Source: Betaproteobacteria bacterium SCGC AG-212-J23 (GTDB lineage Bacteria; Pseudomonadota; Gammaproteobacteria; Burkholderiales; SG8-39). From it: a stretch of 49,191 nt of DNA. Location of the stretch: assembly GCA_001644455.1 (NCBI GenBank), contig LSTF01000002.1, forward strand, positions 1-49,191, written 5' to 3'. This document shows, one piece after another, positions 20,929-29,016 of the stretch. The notes under the pieces are model-generated. The model was not told the origin of the DNA. It saw only the letters and a program-made list of their open reading frames with translations, and did not search any database. The translations under genes were made by a program, and so were the position numbers. Position 1 is the first letter of the stretch; each line of letters starts with the position of its first letter.

Positions 20929-21373
20929 AGTTCAATACCTCCTGGATGTGGCCCGGCACCTTGACCCCGCGCCATTCGCGCGCCAGCACGCCATCCTTCG
21001 AGAGGACGAAGGTGCTGCGCTCGATGCCGCGGACTTTCTTCCCGTACATGTTCTTCATCTTCATGACGCCGAACTGCTGGCAGAGCGCCTCGTCGGCGTC
21101 CGACAGCAGCTCGAACGGGAACTTCATCTTCGCCTTGAAGCCCTCGTGCGACTTCATCGAGTCGCGCGAGATGCCGTAGATGGCGGTGCCGGCCTTCTGG
21201 AACTCCTTGAAGGCGTCGCGGAAATCCGAGCCCTGCTGCGTGCAGCCGGGGGTGTTGTCGCGAGGGTAGAAGTACAGGACCAGCTTTTTGCCGCGCTGGT
21301 CGGCGAGTCGGAAGGTGCTGCCGCCGGTAGAGGGAAGGCTGAAATCCTTGACCGGCTTGCCTACGGTTTCCAG
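20912..21373 (-). CDS. bcp: Thioredoxin-dependent peroxiredoxin (Bcp/PrxQ type), apparent CTG start
   Basis: Minus-strand translation LETVGKPVKDFSLPSTGGSTFRLADQRGKKLVLYFYPRDNTPGCTQQGSDFRDAFKEF... continuous with MKSHEGFKAKMKFPFELLSDADEALCQQFGV; no ATG/GTG/TTG between upstream stop and 21373. Confidence 0.85.
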   Translation of the reverse strand: METVGKPVKDFSLPSTGGSTFRLADQRGKKLVLYFYPRDNTPGCTQQGSDFRDAFKEFQKAGTAIYGISRDSMKSHEGFKAKMKFPFELLSDADEALCQQFGVMKMKNMYGKKVRGIERSTFVLSKDGVLAREWRGVKVPGHIQEVLNFVKAL

Positions 21374-21464
21374 AGTTTCTAGAGCCTCTTTAGCAATTCA
21401 CCGTAACGCTTTCAGTAGACATGTTTTTTATTGCCGCTGCAAGCACGACCTTAGAAGCCTGAAA

Positions 21465-22349
21465 TCAAAGGCCTTTCCAGAAACGCCGCAGCTCGGCGAG
21501 GAGTTCGTCGGGCTTCTCCTCGGGAATGAAGTGGCCGCACTGCAGTGCGCGACCGCGGACGTTGGCGGCGACCTCGCGCCAGTCGGCAAGACAGTCGAAG
21601 AGCGCCTCGATCACGCCCTGCCTACCCCAGAGCGCGAGCAGCGGCATGGCGAGCTTCTTCCTCCGGTCCTGCTTGTCGTGCACCAGATCGATGTTGGCCG
21701 AGGCGCGGTAGTCCTCGCAGGTCGCGTGGATGGTGCGCGGGTCGCGGAAGCAGCGCGCGTACTCGGCGACTGCGCGCGGGTCGAAGCGCTTCAGCTTCGA
21801 CGGGCCGCGGCCGATGCGCCCGAGGATGTACTTCAGCCCCATGGAGGCCACCATCGTCTCGGGCAGCGGCGCCTGCTGGATGAGGAAGAACCAGTGGTAG
21901 TACGCCTTGGCGAACGACATGTCGGTGCGCTGGTACATCTTCAGCGTCGGCGAGATGTCGAGCACCGTGAGCGAGCGCACCCGCCGGCCGTGATCGCGCG
22001 CCAGGCGATGCGCCACGCGGCCGCCGCGGTCGTGGCCGACCAGGTGGAAGGCAACGTAACCGAGCGACTCCATCACCTCCACCATGTCGAGCGCCATCGC
22101 GCGCTTGGAATAGTTGGCGTGGCCGGGCACCCCCTTCGGCTTCGACGAGTCGCCATAGCCGCGCAGGTCGGCGCACACCACCGTGTGGTCGCGCGCGAGG
22201 CGCGGCGCGATCTTGTGCCACATGGCGTGGGTTTGCGGATAGCCGTGCAGCAGCAGCACCGGCGGGCCTTCGCCGCCGATTTCGAGATTGATGAGCGCGC
22301 CGCTGGTGCGGATGCGGCGTTTCTCGAAGCCCGGGAAGAGGGCGCTCAT
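21465..22349 (-). CDS. Alpha/beta hydrolase, haloacetate/fluoroacetate dehalogenase-like
   Basis: LLLHGYPQTHAMWHKIAPRLA, HDRGGRVAHRLA nucleophile region, SLTVLDI, YYHWFFLIQQAPLPE, CGHFIPEEKPDE. Confidence 0.8.
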   Translation of the reverse strand: MSALFPGFEKRRIRTSGALINLEIGGEGPPVLLLHGYPQTHAMWHKIAPRLARDHTVVCADLRGYGDSSKPKGVPGHANYSKRAMALDMVEVMESLGYVAFHLVGHDRGGRVAHRLARDHGRRVRSLTVLDISPTLKMYQRTDMSFAKAYYHWFFLIQQAPLPETMVASMGLKYILGRIGRGPSKLKRFDPRAVAEYARCFRDPRTIHATCEDYRASANIDLVHDKQDRRKKLAMPLLALWGRQGVIEALFDCLADWREVAANVRGRALQCGHFIPEEKPDELLAELRRFWKGL

Positions 22350-23218
22350 CCCTGAAGCGCCAGCGTTCCGGAGCGGCCCGGGACCTCGCCGAGCACGACT
22401 TCGTCCTTCGGCAGGCTGGCGAGGTCGAGCGATTCGTACAGGGTTTTCAGGCTGCAGATCTCGTAGCCCTGGTCGCGCCAGCCGCGCAGCAGGCTGTCGA
22501 AAATGCCGTGACAGCGCCCGCCTTCCAGCTCGGCATGGGCGGTGAAGACGTGATCCTTTTTTTCCTTCGTCAGCTCCAGGATTCGCGCCGCGACGTTGCT
22601 TTCGACGCCGATCAGCTCGTCGAGCGTGGGCAGCGTGGTCGGGAGTTGCGGGCAGCCGATGGCGACCCCGTCCCACAGCGGGTGAAAGGGCTCGCGCCCG
22701 CGCGTGTCGGAGGCGTAGCTGCAGTGCAGCTCCTCGTACCAGGCCGCGTAGCGATTGAGCTGCCAGCCCGCGGCCCCCCAGGTTCTCGGCTTTTCCTGGA
22801 AGATTTCCCCGAAGCGGCGAAACGCTTTCTCCATCTCGCGTTCCGTCCAGTCCGCAGCCTTGCCACTCACGTTGTCCTGCCAGCGCACGTGGTCCCAGCA
22901 GTGCACGCCGACCTCGAAGCCGGCGGCCTTCACCGCGCGCATCTCGCCGGCGCAACGCCGGCCGATGTCCGGGCCCGGAAGCAGCGTGCCGTACAGCAGG
23001 GTGCGAGGTCCGTAGTGCTGCAGGACCGAAGTCCGCTGCACTTTCTTCAGAAAGTCTTTTCTGAAAATTCTTTTTATTGCCCGGCCGGTGTGATCCGGAC
23101 CGAGACTGAAGAGAAACGTCGCCCCGACCTCATGGAGCTGCAGCAGCCGGACGAGGCGGGGAACGCCGTCGCGCGTGCCGCGATAGGTGTCGACGTCGAC
23201 CTTGATCGCCAGTTTCAC
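22346..23218 (-). CDS. arnD: Polysaccharide deacetylase, ArnD-like (4-deoxy-4-formamido-L-arabinose-phosphoundecaprenol deformylase)
   Basis: MKLAIKVDVDTYRGTRDGVPRLVRLLQLHEVGATFLFSLGPDHTGRAIKRIF; NodB-type; within arn cluster. Confidence 0.85.
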   Translation of the reverse strand: MKLAIKVDVDTYRGTRDGVPRLVRLLQLHEVGATFLFSLGPDHTGRAIKRIFRKDFLKKVQRTSVLQHYGPRTLLYGTLLPGPDIGRRCAGEMRAVKAAGFEVGVHCWDHVRWQDNVSGKAADWTEREMEKAFRRFGEIFQEKPRTWGAAGWQLNRYAAWYEELHCSYASDTRGREPFHPLWDGVAIGCPQLPTTLPTLDELIGVESNVAARILELTKEKKDHVFTAHAELEGGRCHGIFDSLLRGWRDQGYEICSLKTLYESLDLASLPKDEVVLGEVPGRSGTLALQG

Positions 23219-24258
23219 TGCGTGAGGTGCTTGGCCTCGGCGACGTGACTGCGGTAGGCGTCGAAGATGCGGCGCAGCGCCTCGTGCATCGGCACCCGCG
23301 GCTTCCAGCGCAGCTCGGCGCGGGTGTTATCGATCTTCGGCACGCGGTTCTGCATGTCCTGGTAGCCGCGGCCGTAGTACTTGTCCGAGCTGGTCTTGAC
23401 GATGCGCACCTTCTTCGCCGCGGCGCGGTACTCGGGGTATTGGAGCGCGAGCTTCACCATCGACTGGGCGAGCTCCTTCACCGAGAGATTGTTGCGCGGG
23501 TTGCCGATGTTGTAGATCTTGCCCGAGGCGATGCCTTTCTTGTTGGCGATGATCGCCATCAGTGCGTCGATGCCGTCGTCGATGTAGGTGAAGGCGCGTT
23601 TCTGCCGCCCGCCGTCGACCAGCTGGATCTTCTCGCCGCGCACGATGTGGCCGAAGAACTGCGTCACCACGCGCGAGCTGCCTTCCTTGGCGGTGTTGAT
23701 CGAGTCGAGGCCCGAGCCGATCCAGTTGAACGGGCGGAACAGGGTGAAGTCCAGCCCCTGCTGCTCGCCGTAGGCCCAGATGACGCGATCCATGAGCTGC
23801 TTCGAGCAGGCGTAGATCCAGCGCTGGCGGTTGATCGGCCCGTAGACGAGCGGCGAATTCTCCGGGTCGAACTCGCGGTCGGGCGACATGCCGTAGACCT
23901 CGGAGGTCGACGGGAAGACCAGGCGCTTGCCGTGGCGCACGCAGGCGCGAACGATCGGCAGGTTGGCTTCGAAATCGAGCTCGAACACGCGCAGCGGCTG
24001 CTTGACGTAGGTCGCGGGCGTGGCGATCGCCACCAACGGCAGCACCGTGTCGCACTTGCGCACGTGGTACTCGATCCACTCGCGGTTGATGGTGATGTCG
24101 CCCTCGAAGAACTTGAAGCGGGTCTCGCCCATCAGGTCCTCGATCCGGTCGGCCTGCATGTCCATGCCGTAGACCTCCCAGTCGGTGGTCTCGAGCATGC
24201 GCTTGGACAGGTGGTGGCCGATGAAGCCGTTGACGCCGAGGATCAGGACTTTTTTCAT
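23215..24258 (-). CDS. arnA: UDP-glucuronate C-4'' decarboxylase/dehydrogenase half of ArnA (NAD-dependent epimerase family)
   Basis: MKKVLILGVNGFIGHHLSKRMLETTDWEVYGMDMQADRI; Rossmann GxxGxxG; resembles C-terminal domain of E. coli ArnA. Confidence 0.87.
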   Translation of the reverse strand: MKKVLILGVNGFIGHHLSKRMLETTDWEVYGMDMQADRIEDLMGETRFKFFEGDITINREWIEYHVRKCDTVLPLVAIATPATYVKQPLRVFELDFEANLPIVRACVRHGKRLVFPSTSEVYGMSPDREFDPENSPLVYGPINRQRWIYACSKQLMDRVIWAYGEQQGLDFTLFRPFNWIGSGLDSINTAKEGSSRVVTQFFGHIVRGEKIQLVDGGRQKRAFTYIDDGIDALMAIIANKKGIASGKIYNIGNPRNNLSVKELAQSMVKLALQYPEYRAAAKKVRIVKTSSDKYYGRGYQDMQNRVPKIDNTRAELRWKPRVPMHEALRRIFDAYRSHVAEAKHLTQ

Positions 24259-25073
24259 CTGCTTTCTTGGACTTCGAGGAGGCGCAGGACTTTACCATCG
24301 CCGCAGCCGGCGAACCATTCGCCGTTCACCCGATAAGGGCCGCGTTGCTTTGGCTTTCCCGCTTCGATGCGAGTTTTGTGGATCTTCATGCCCTCGGTGA
24401 ACGCGCCTGGAAAGGGCGGGGCGACCGCCCGCACCAGGTCGTGGATTTCCTTCGCGCTCTTCGACCAGTCGATGCGGCCGTCTTCCGGCCGCCGGCGGCC
24501 GTAGTAGCTGCCTTTGGAGAGGTCATTGGGCCGGAATTTCGCTTTTCCAGAAACAAGATCCTTTATTGAACGGCGAAGGACCCGTTCGGCCGCATCCGTC
24601 ATCCTGTGGAACACCGCGACCGCGTCTTCATCCGGGCCGATCGGCACCGCCTGCTGGTCGACGATTCGCCCGGCGTCGGGCTTCTCCACCATTTCGTGCA
24701 GCGTCACGCCGGTCTCGGTTTCGCCCTTGAGGATCGCCCAGTTGAGCGGCGCGCGGCCGCGAAACTTCGGGAGCAGCGAGCCGTGCATGTTGTAGGCGCC
24801 GAGCCGCGCTTTTGCCAGCAACGACATCGGCAGCATGTTGCGGTAGTAGAACGAGAAGATCAGGTCGGGATTGCCGACGTCCTTCGGCAAATCCGTGACT
24901 ACGCGAAGACGCTTCTGTTTCGCGAAGTCGAAAACGCTGCCGTACCAGCGAGTCTCTGCGGGATCGTCCTGGTGCGTGACGACGAGCGGCACCTCGACGC
25001 CGGCGTCGAGGAGGACGGCGAGACCGCGAACGCCTATGTCCCCGTAGCCGAAGACGACCGCTTGGCTTCCCAG
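24255..25073 (-). CDS. Formyltransferase half of ArnA, apparent CTG start
   Basis: LGSQAVVFGYGDIGVRGLAVLLDAGVEVPLVVTHQDDPAETRWYGSV...HGSLLPKFRGRAPLNWAILKGETETGVTLHEM; resembles N-terminal domain of ArnA. No ATG/GTG/TTG upstream of GTG 24992; AAGGA SD-like 6 nt before CTG. Confidence 0.82.
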   Translation of the reverse strand: MGSQAVVFGYGDIGVRGLAVLLDAGVEVPLVVTHQDDPAETRWYGSVFDFAKQKRLRVVTDLPKDVGNPDLIFSFYYRNMLPMSLLAKARLGAYNMHGSLLPKFRGRAPLNWAILKGETETGVTLHEMVEKPDAGRIVDQQAVPIGPDEDAVAVFHRMTDAAERVLRRSIKDLVSGKAKFRPNDLSKGSYYGRRRPEDGRIDWSKSAKEIHDLVRAVAPPFPGAFTEGMKIHKTRIEAGKPKQRGPYRVNGEWFAGCGDGKVLRLLEVQESR

Positions 25074-26005
25074 GGTTGTTCCTTTTCAAGCACGGCCTGC
25101 ACCAGCCAGCGCGGCCGCTCGCGCACCTGCTGGTAGATGCGGCCGACGTATTCTCCGACCAGCCCCAGGCCGAAGAGCACGATGCCGATGAGGAAGAACT
25201 GCAGGATGTCGCGGTCCCAGAAGATCTCCAGCACCGGCGCGCCGGCCAGCGTGCGCTCGATCATCACGCTGAGATAGACCAGCAGCGAGGCGATCGCGAT
25301 CAGGATGCCGAACAGCGAGAACATCTGCAGCGGCACCACCGAGAAGCCCGTCACCAGGTCGAAATTGAGGCGAATCAGGCGGTAGAGCGAGTACTTCGAT
25401 TCGCCCGCGGCGCGCGACTCGTGCGCCACCTCGACCTCGGCCGGGTTGTGGGCGAAGGTGTAGGCGAGCGCCGGGATGAAGGTGCTGACCTCCCGGCAGG
25501 CGTTGATCGCGTCGATGATGCCGCGGCTGTAGGCGCGCAGCATGCAGCCCTGGTCGGTCATGTGGATGCGCGTGATGCGCGCGCGCATGGCGTTCATCGC
25601 GCGCGAGCCCCAGCGGCGGAAGCGCGTGTCGTGGCGCTCGCTGCGCACCCCGCCGACGTAGTCGAAACCCTCGTCCATCTTCTTCAGGAGCTTGCCGATC
25701 TCCTCGGGCGGGTTCTGCAGGTCGGCGTCGAGCGTGACCACCCGCTCGCCGCGCGAGCGCTCGAACCCGGCGAGGATCGCCATGTGCTGGCCGAAGTTGC
25801 CGTTCAGCAGCACCACGCGCGTCACGTCGGGCCGGCGCGCGAACTGCTCGCGCAGGATCGCCGCCGAGCGGTCGCGGCTGCCGTCGTTGACGAAGATGAC
25901 CTCGTAGGACGCGCCGAGCGCGTCGAGCGCCGGGTAGAGGCGCGCGAACAGCACGGCCAGGCCTTCTTCCTCGTTGTAGACCGGGATGACGACCGAGAGC
26001 TTCAT
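25034..26005 (-). CDS. arnC: ArnC-like undecaprenyl-phosphate glycosyltransferase (GT2)
   Basis: MKLSVVIPVYNEEEGLAVLFARLYPAL...; GT2 domain plus two C-terminal TM helices. Confidence 0.88.
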   Translation of the reverse strand: MKLSVVIPVYNEEEGLAVLFARLYPALDALGASYEVIFVNDGSRDRSAAILREQFARRPDVTRVVLLNGNFGQHMAILAGFERSRGERVVTLDADLQNPPEEIGKLLKKMDEGFDYVGGVRSERHDTRFRRWGSRAMNAMRARITRIHMTDQGCMLRAYSRGIIDAINACREVSTFIPALAYTFAHNPAEVEVAHESRAAGESKYSLYRLIRLNFDLVTGFSVVPLQMFSLFGILIAIASLLVYLSVMIERTLAGAPVLEIFWDRDILQFFLIGIVLFGLGLVGEYVGRIYQQVRERPRWLVQAVLEKEQPWEAKRSSSATGT

Positions 26006-27105
26006 TTCAAGACCTTTGCCGCCGCTTCGCAGACGCGATCGACATCCCGATCGTTCATCGCGGGAAACAAGGGAAGCGTGACGATCGAGCGTCCGATCCG
26101 CTCGGCGTGCGGGAACTGGCCTTCGCGCCAGCCGAGCGAGCGATAGAGGGAGAAAAGGTGCATCGCGGGATAGTGTACGCCGACGCCGATTCCCGCCTCG
26201 CGCATGCCCGCAATAAACGCACCTCTTGATCTTTTTTCTGGAAGAACGACTTGAAACATGTGCCAGTTGCAATTCTCGAAGTCTTCGACGGGCAGCTCGC
26301 AGCCGAGGGCGCGGTCCCAGAGCTGGAAATAGCGCTTCGCCAGCGCGCGTCTGCGCTCGGTGAATCTTTTCAGGTGCGGCAGCTGGCCGAGGCCGATGCG
26401 GGCGGCGACGTCGGTGAGGTTGGCCTTGCCGCCGGCGACGTCGCAGTCCATGCCGTCCTCGCCCGAGCGGGTAATACCCTGGAGGCGCAGTTTTTCGGCC
26501 AAAGCAATATCTTTTTCGGAAGAAAGAACGAGGGCTCCCCCTTCCGCGGTCGTGATGTTCTTGTTGGCGTGGAAGCTGAAGGAGACGAAATCGCCGAACG
26601 AGCCGATCGGCTTGCCTTTCCAGCTCGCGCCGAAAGCCTGCGCCGCGTCCTCGATCACGCGAAGGTTTTTCGCCTTTGCGATTGAATAGAGCTTGTCGCG
26701 GTCGACGGGTAGTCCCGCGAGATCCACCGGGATGATGGCCTTGGTGTTTTTTTTCACTTCGACCAAAGACAGATCGATGTTGCGCGTCCTGGGATCCACA
26801 TCGACGAACACCGGCCGCGCGCCGACCTCGAGCACGACGTTCGCAGTCGACACCCAGGAAAGCGGCGTGGTGATGACCTCGTCGCCCGCGCCGACGCCGG
26901 CGAGGCGCAGCGCAATCTCCATCGTGATCGTGCCCGAGCTGTAGGCGCGCACCGGCCGGCCGCCGCAATGCGCCGAGAGCGCCGCCTCGAAGGCTTTCGC
27001 CTGCGGGCCGGTGGTGATCCAGCCCGAGCGCAGCACCTCGGCGACGCCGGCGATGGTCGCCTCGTCGATGCTCGGCCGGGTGAAGGGCAGGAATTCCTGG
27101 CTCAT
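26002..27105 (-). CDS. arnB: ArnB-like PLP-dependent UDP-Ara4O aminotransferase (DegT/DnrJ/EryC1/StrS)
   Basis: MSQEFLPFTRPSIDEATIAGVAEVLRSGWITTGPQAKAFEAAL...SFSFHANKNITTAEGG. Confidence 0.92.
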   Translation of the reverse strand: MSQEFLPFTRPSIDEATIAGVAEVLRSGWITTGPQAKAFEAALSAHCGGRPVRAYSSGTITMEIALRLAGVGAGDEVITTPLSWVSTANVVLEVGARPVFVDVDPRTRNIDLSLVEVKKNTKAIIPVDLAGLPVDRDKLYSIAKAKNLRVIEDAAQAFGASWKGKPIGSFGDFVSFSFHANKNITTAEGGALVLSSEKDIALAEKLRLQGITRSGEDGMDCDVAGGKANLTDVAARIGLGQLPHLKRFTERRRALAKRYFQLWDRALGCELPVEDFENCNWHMFQVVLPEKRSRGAFIAGMREAGIGVGVHYPAMHLFSLYRSLGWREGQFPHAERIGRSIVTLPLFPAMNDRDVDRVCEAAAKVLK

Positions 27106-28637
27106 GGCTTCCTGACGAAAATATAGCGCGCATCGCGCGCGATCGGCTGCATCGGCAGCCGCGCGGCGAGCTCGGCGAACCCTCCGGCGCCGACGAACGC
27201 GTAGGCCTGTTTCTGCTCGCGCCAGGCGCGCTCGAACGCGGCCATGTCGGCGATGAACAGCTCGCGGTCCCAGTCGATGGCGACGCCGAGCTCGTCGCGG
27301 TAGCCGACCATGGTCACGGTCCGGCGCAGGTACCAGGGCAGCGAATGGTCGTAGACATCCACCGCATAGACCGGCACGTCGGCCGGCGGCTTGGGTTCGA
27401 GGGAGGTGATCAGCGCCGCCGCGGTGAAGCGCTCCGCGATCGAGCCGTGGCCGATGATCGCGAGCTGCGTGGCGAGCAAGCCCGCCGCCGCGAGGGCGAC
27501 GACGGAGATGTTGCGGAAGAAGGCGAGAGCCGCGCATGCCGTCGCCACCGTGGCGCCGGCCGCGAGCCACGGAACGTAGGTCGCATAGGCGGCGCCGCCG
27601 CGTCCCGGAACGAGCGCGAGCGCGGCGATGCCGAGCGCGGCGACGATCGCCGCCTGGACGACGAGCAGCTTGCGGCCGCCTTCCGCGAGATATTTCCCGG
27701 TGAGCAGCGCCAGCGCGGGAAAGACCGGCAGCACGTAGGCCGGCAGCTTCGAGCTGGAGGCCGAGAAGAAGGCGAGCACCACCAGCGCCCACAGCGCCAG
27801 CCACAGGACCGCGTCGAACGAGGGCGCGCGGCTCGTGATGCCGCGCCACCACCCCACCGCCGCCGGCAGCAGGAACGGCGCGAAGCCGAGGGCGAGGACG
27901 GGCAGGAAAAACCAGGCGGGCGCGGTGCGATGGTGTACTTCGGTCGTGAAGCGCTGGAAATGCTCCTGGATGAAGAAGAAATGCGCGAACTCGGGGTTGC
28001 GCATCGAAACCGCGACGAACCACGGCGCAGCGATGAGCAGGAACACGAGCGGCCCGCTAAAGGGCTTCGCCTCCCAGGCGAGCCGCCAGTCGCGCTTGAT
28101 GAGGATGTAGAGGCCGAGCGTCGCCAGCGGCAGCACGATGCCGACCAGCCCCTTGCTCAGCACCGCGAGCGCGCAGCATGCCCAGAAGACAAGCGGGTAG
28201 CCCGAAGCGAGCGCGAGGACGGCGCCGGTGAGGAAGAAGCTGAGCCCCATGTCGAGCGTGTTGATTTGCGCCGCGGCGACGTAGATCGGGCTGCCGGCGA
28301 GCACCGCGGCGGCGAGCGTTCCGGCGGGCGGGCCGAAGAGGCGATTGCCGGCGCGCAGCACCAGCAGGATGCCGGCGAAGCCCAGGAGCGCCGCCCATAG
28401 CCTCGACGTCCAATCTTTTATGGTGATTGTTTTGTAAAAAAAGGCCGTGGCCCAGTACTGCAGCGGCGGCTTCTCGAAGTACTTGAAGCCGTTGAGCCGC
28501 GGCGTGATCCAGTCGCCGGAGGCGACCATCTCGCGCGGGATCTCGGCGTAGCGCGTTTCGTCCGCCTTGTAGAGGGGACGCAGGCCGAGCGTGCCGAACC
28601 ATGCGGCCGCGAGGGCGGCGATGAGGAGCAGCCTCAC
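27102..28637 (-). CDS. arnT: ArnT-like glycosyltransferase (PMT/GT83 family)
   Basis: GLRPLYKADETRYAEIPREMVASGDWITPRLNGFKYFEKPPLQYWATA; multi-TM. Confidence 0.88.
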   Translation of the reverse strand: MRLLLIAALAAAWFGTLGLRPLYKADETRYAEIPREMVASGDWITPRLNGFKYFEKPPLQYWATAFFYKTITIKDWTSRLWAALLGFAGILLVLRAGNRLFGPPAGTLAAAVLAGSPIYVAAAQINTLDMGLSFFLTGAVLALASGYPLVFWACCALAVLSKGLVGIVLPLATLGLYILIKRDWRLAWEAKPFSGPLVFLLIAAPWFVAVSMRNPEFAHFFFIQEHFQRFTTEVHHRTAPAWFFLPVLALGFAPFLLPAAVGWWRGITSRAPSFDAVLWLALWALVVLAFFSASSSKLPAYVLPVFPALALLTGKYLAEGGRKLLVVQAAIVAALGIAALALVPGRGGAAYATYVPWLAAGATVATACAALAFFRNISVVALAAAGLLATQLAIIGHGSIAERFTAAALITSLEPKPPADVPVYAVDVYDHSLPWYLRRTVTMVGYRDELGVAIDWDRELFIADMAAFERAWREQKQAYAFVGAGGFAELAARLPMQPIARDARYIFVRKP

Positions 28638-29002
28638 TCGAAAAGCAGAGCGGCGGCGACCTTTCGCTCTTCGGCAACGAGGATGTTGTAAGTGCGGCAG
28701 GCGGCGCGCAGGTCCATCACCTCGACGCCGATGCCGGCGCTCGCGAGCGACGCAGTGAGGCGCGGATGCGGAAAGCGCTGTCGGCGGCCGGTGCCGAGCA
28801 GGACGATGTCGACGCCCAGGGTGGAGAACACCTGGAAGTCCTCTGCCTGGAGCGCATCGAAGCCGGCGACATTCCAGTCGAGGATGCGGTCGGGAAGCAC
28901 AATCGAGCTCTGCTTGCGCCGCTCGCCGTTCACCGCGACGTAGTCATCGCCGTAGCCCGTGAAGGTGTTCGTGCCGCCGGCGACGGCCTGATGAAGTTTC
29001 AC
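28634..29002 (-). CDS. Mth938-like domain protein (DUF498)
   Basis: 122 aa; VLLGTGRRQRFPHPRLTASLASAGIGVEVMDLRAACRTYNILVAEERKVAAALLF. Confidence 0.8.
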   Translation of the reverse strand: MKLHQAVAGGTNTFTGYGDDYVAVNGERRKQSSIVLPDRILDWNVAGFDALQAEDFQVFSTLGVDIVLLGTGRRQRFPHPRLTASLASAGIGVEVMDLRAACRTYNILVAEERKVAAALLFE

Positions 29003-29004
29003 GC

Positions 29005-29014
29005 TAGAATTCTA
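29005..29014. promoter_or_regulatory. Perfect palindrome TAGAATTCTA in the divergent spacer, candidate bidirectional -10 element
   Basis: TAGAAT read on both strands; places +1 on each start codon if -10 to +1 spacing is standard. Confidence 0.4.
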
Positions 29015-29016
29015 CA

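Noticed and set aside
26002-27133. 5' part of the 699-aa minus-strand ORF fused upstream of ArnC
   Set aside because: Out-of-frame translation of arnB; ArnC begins at ATG 26005.
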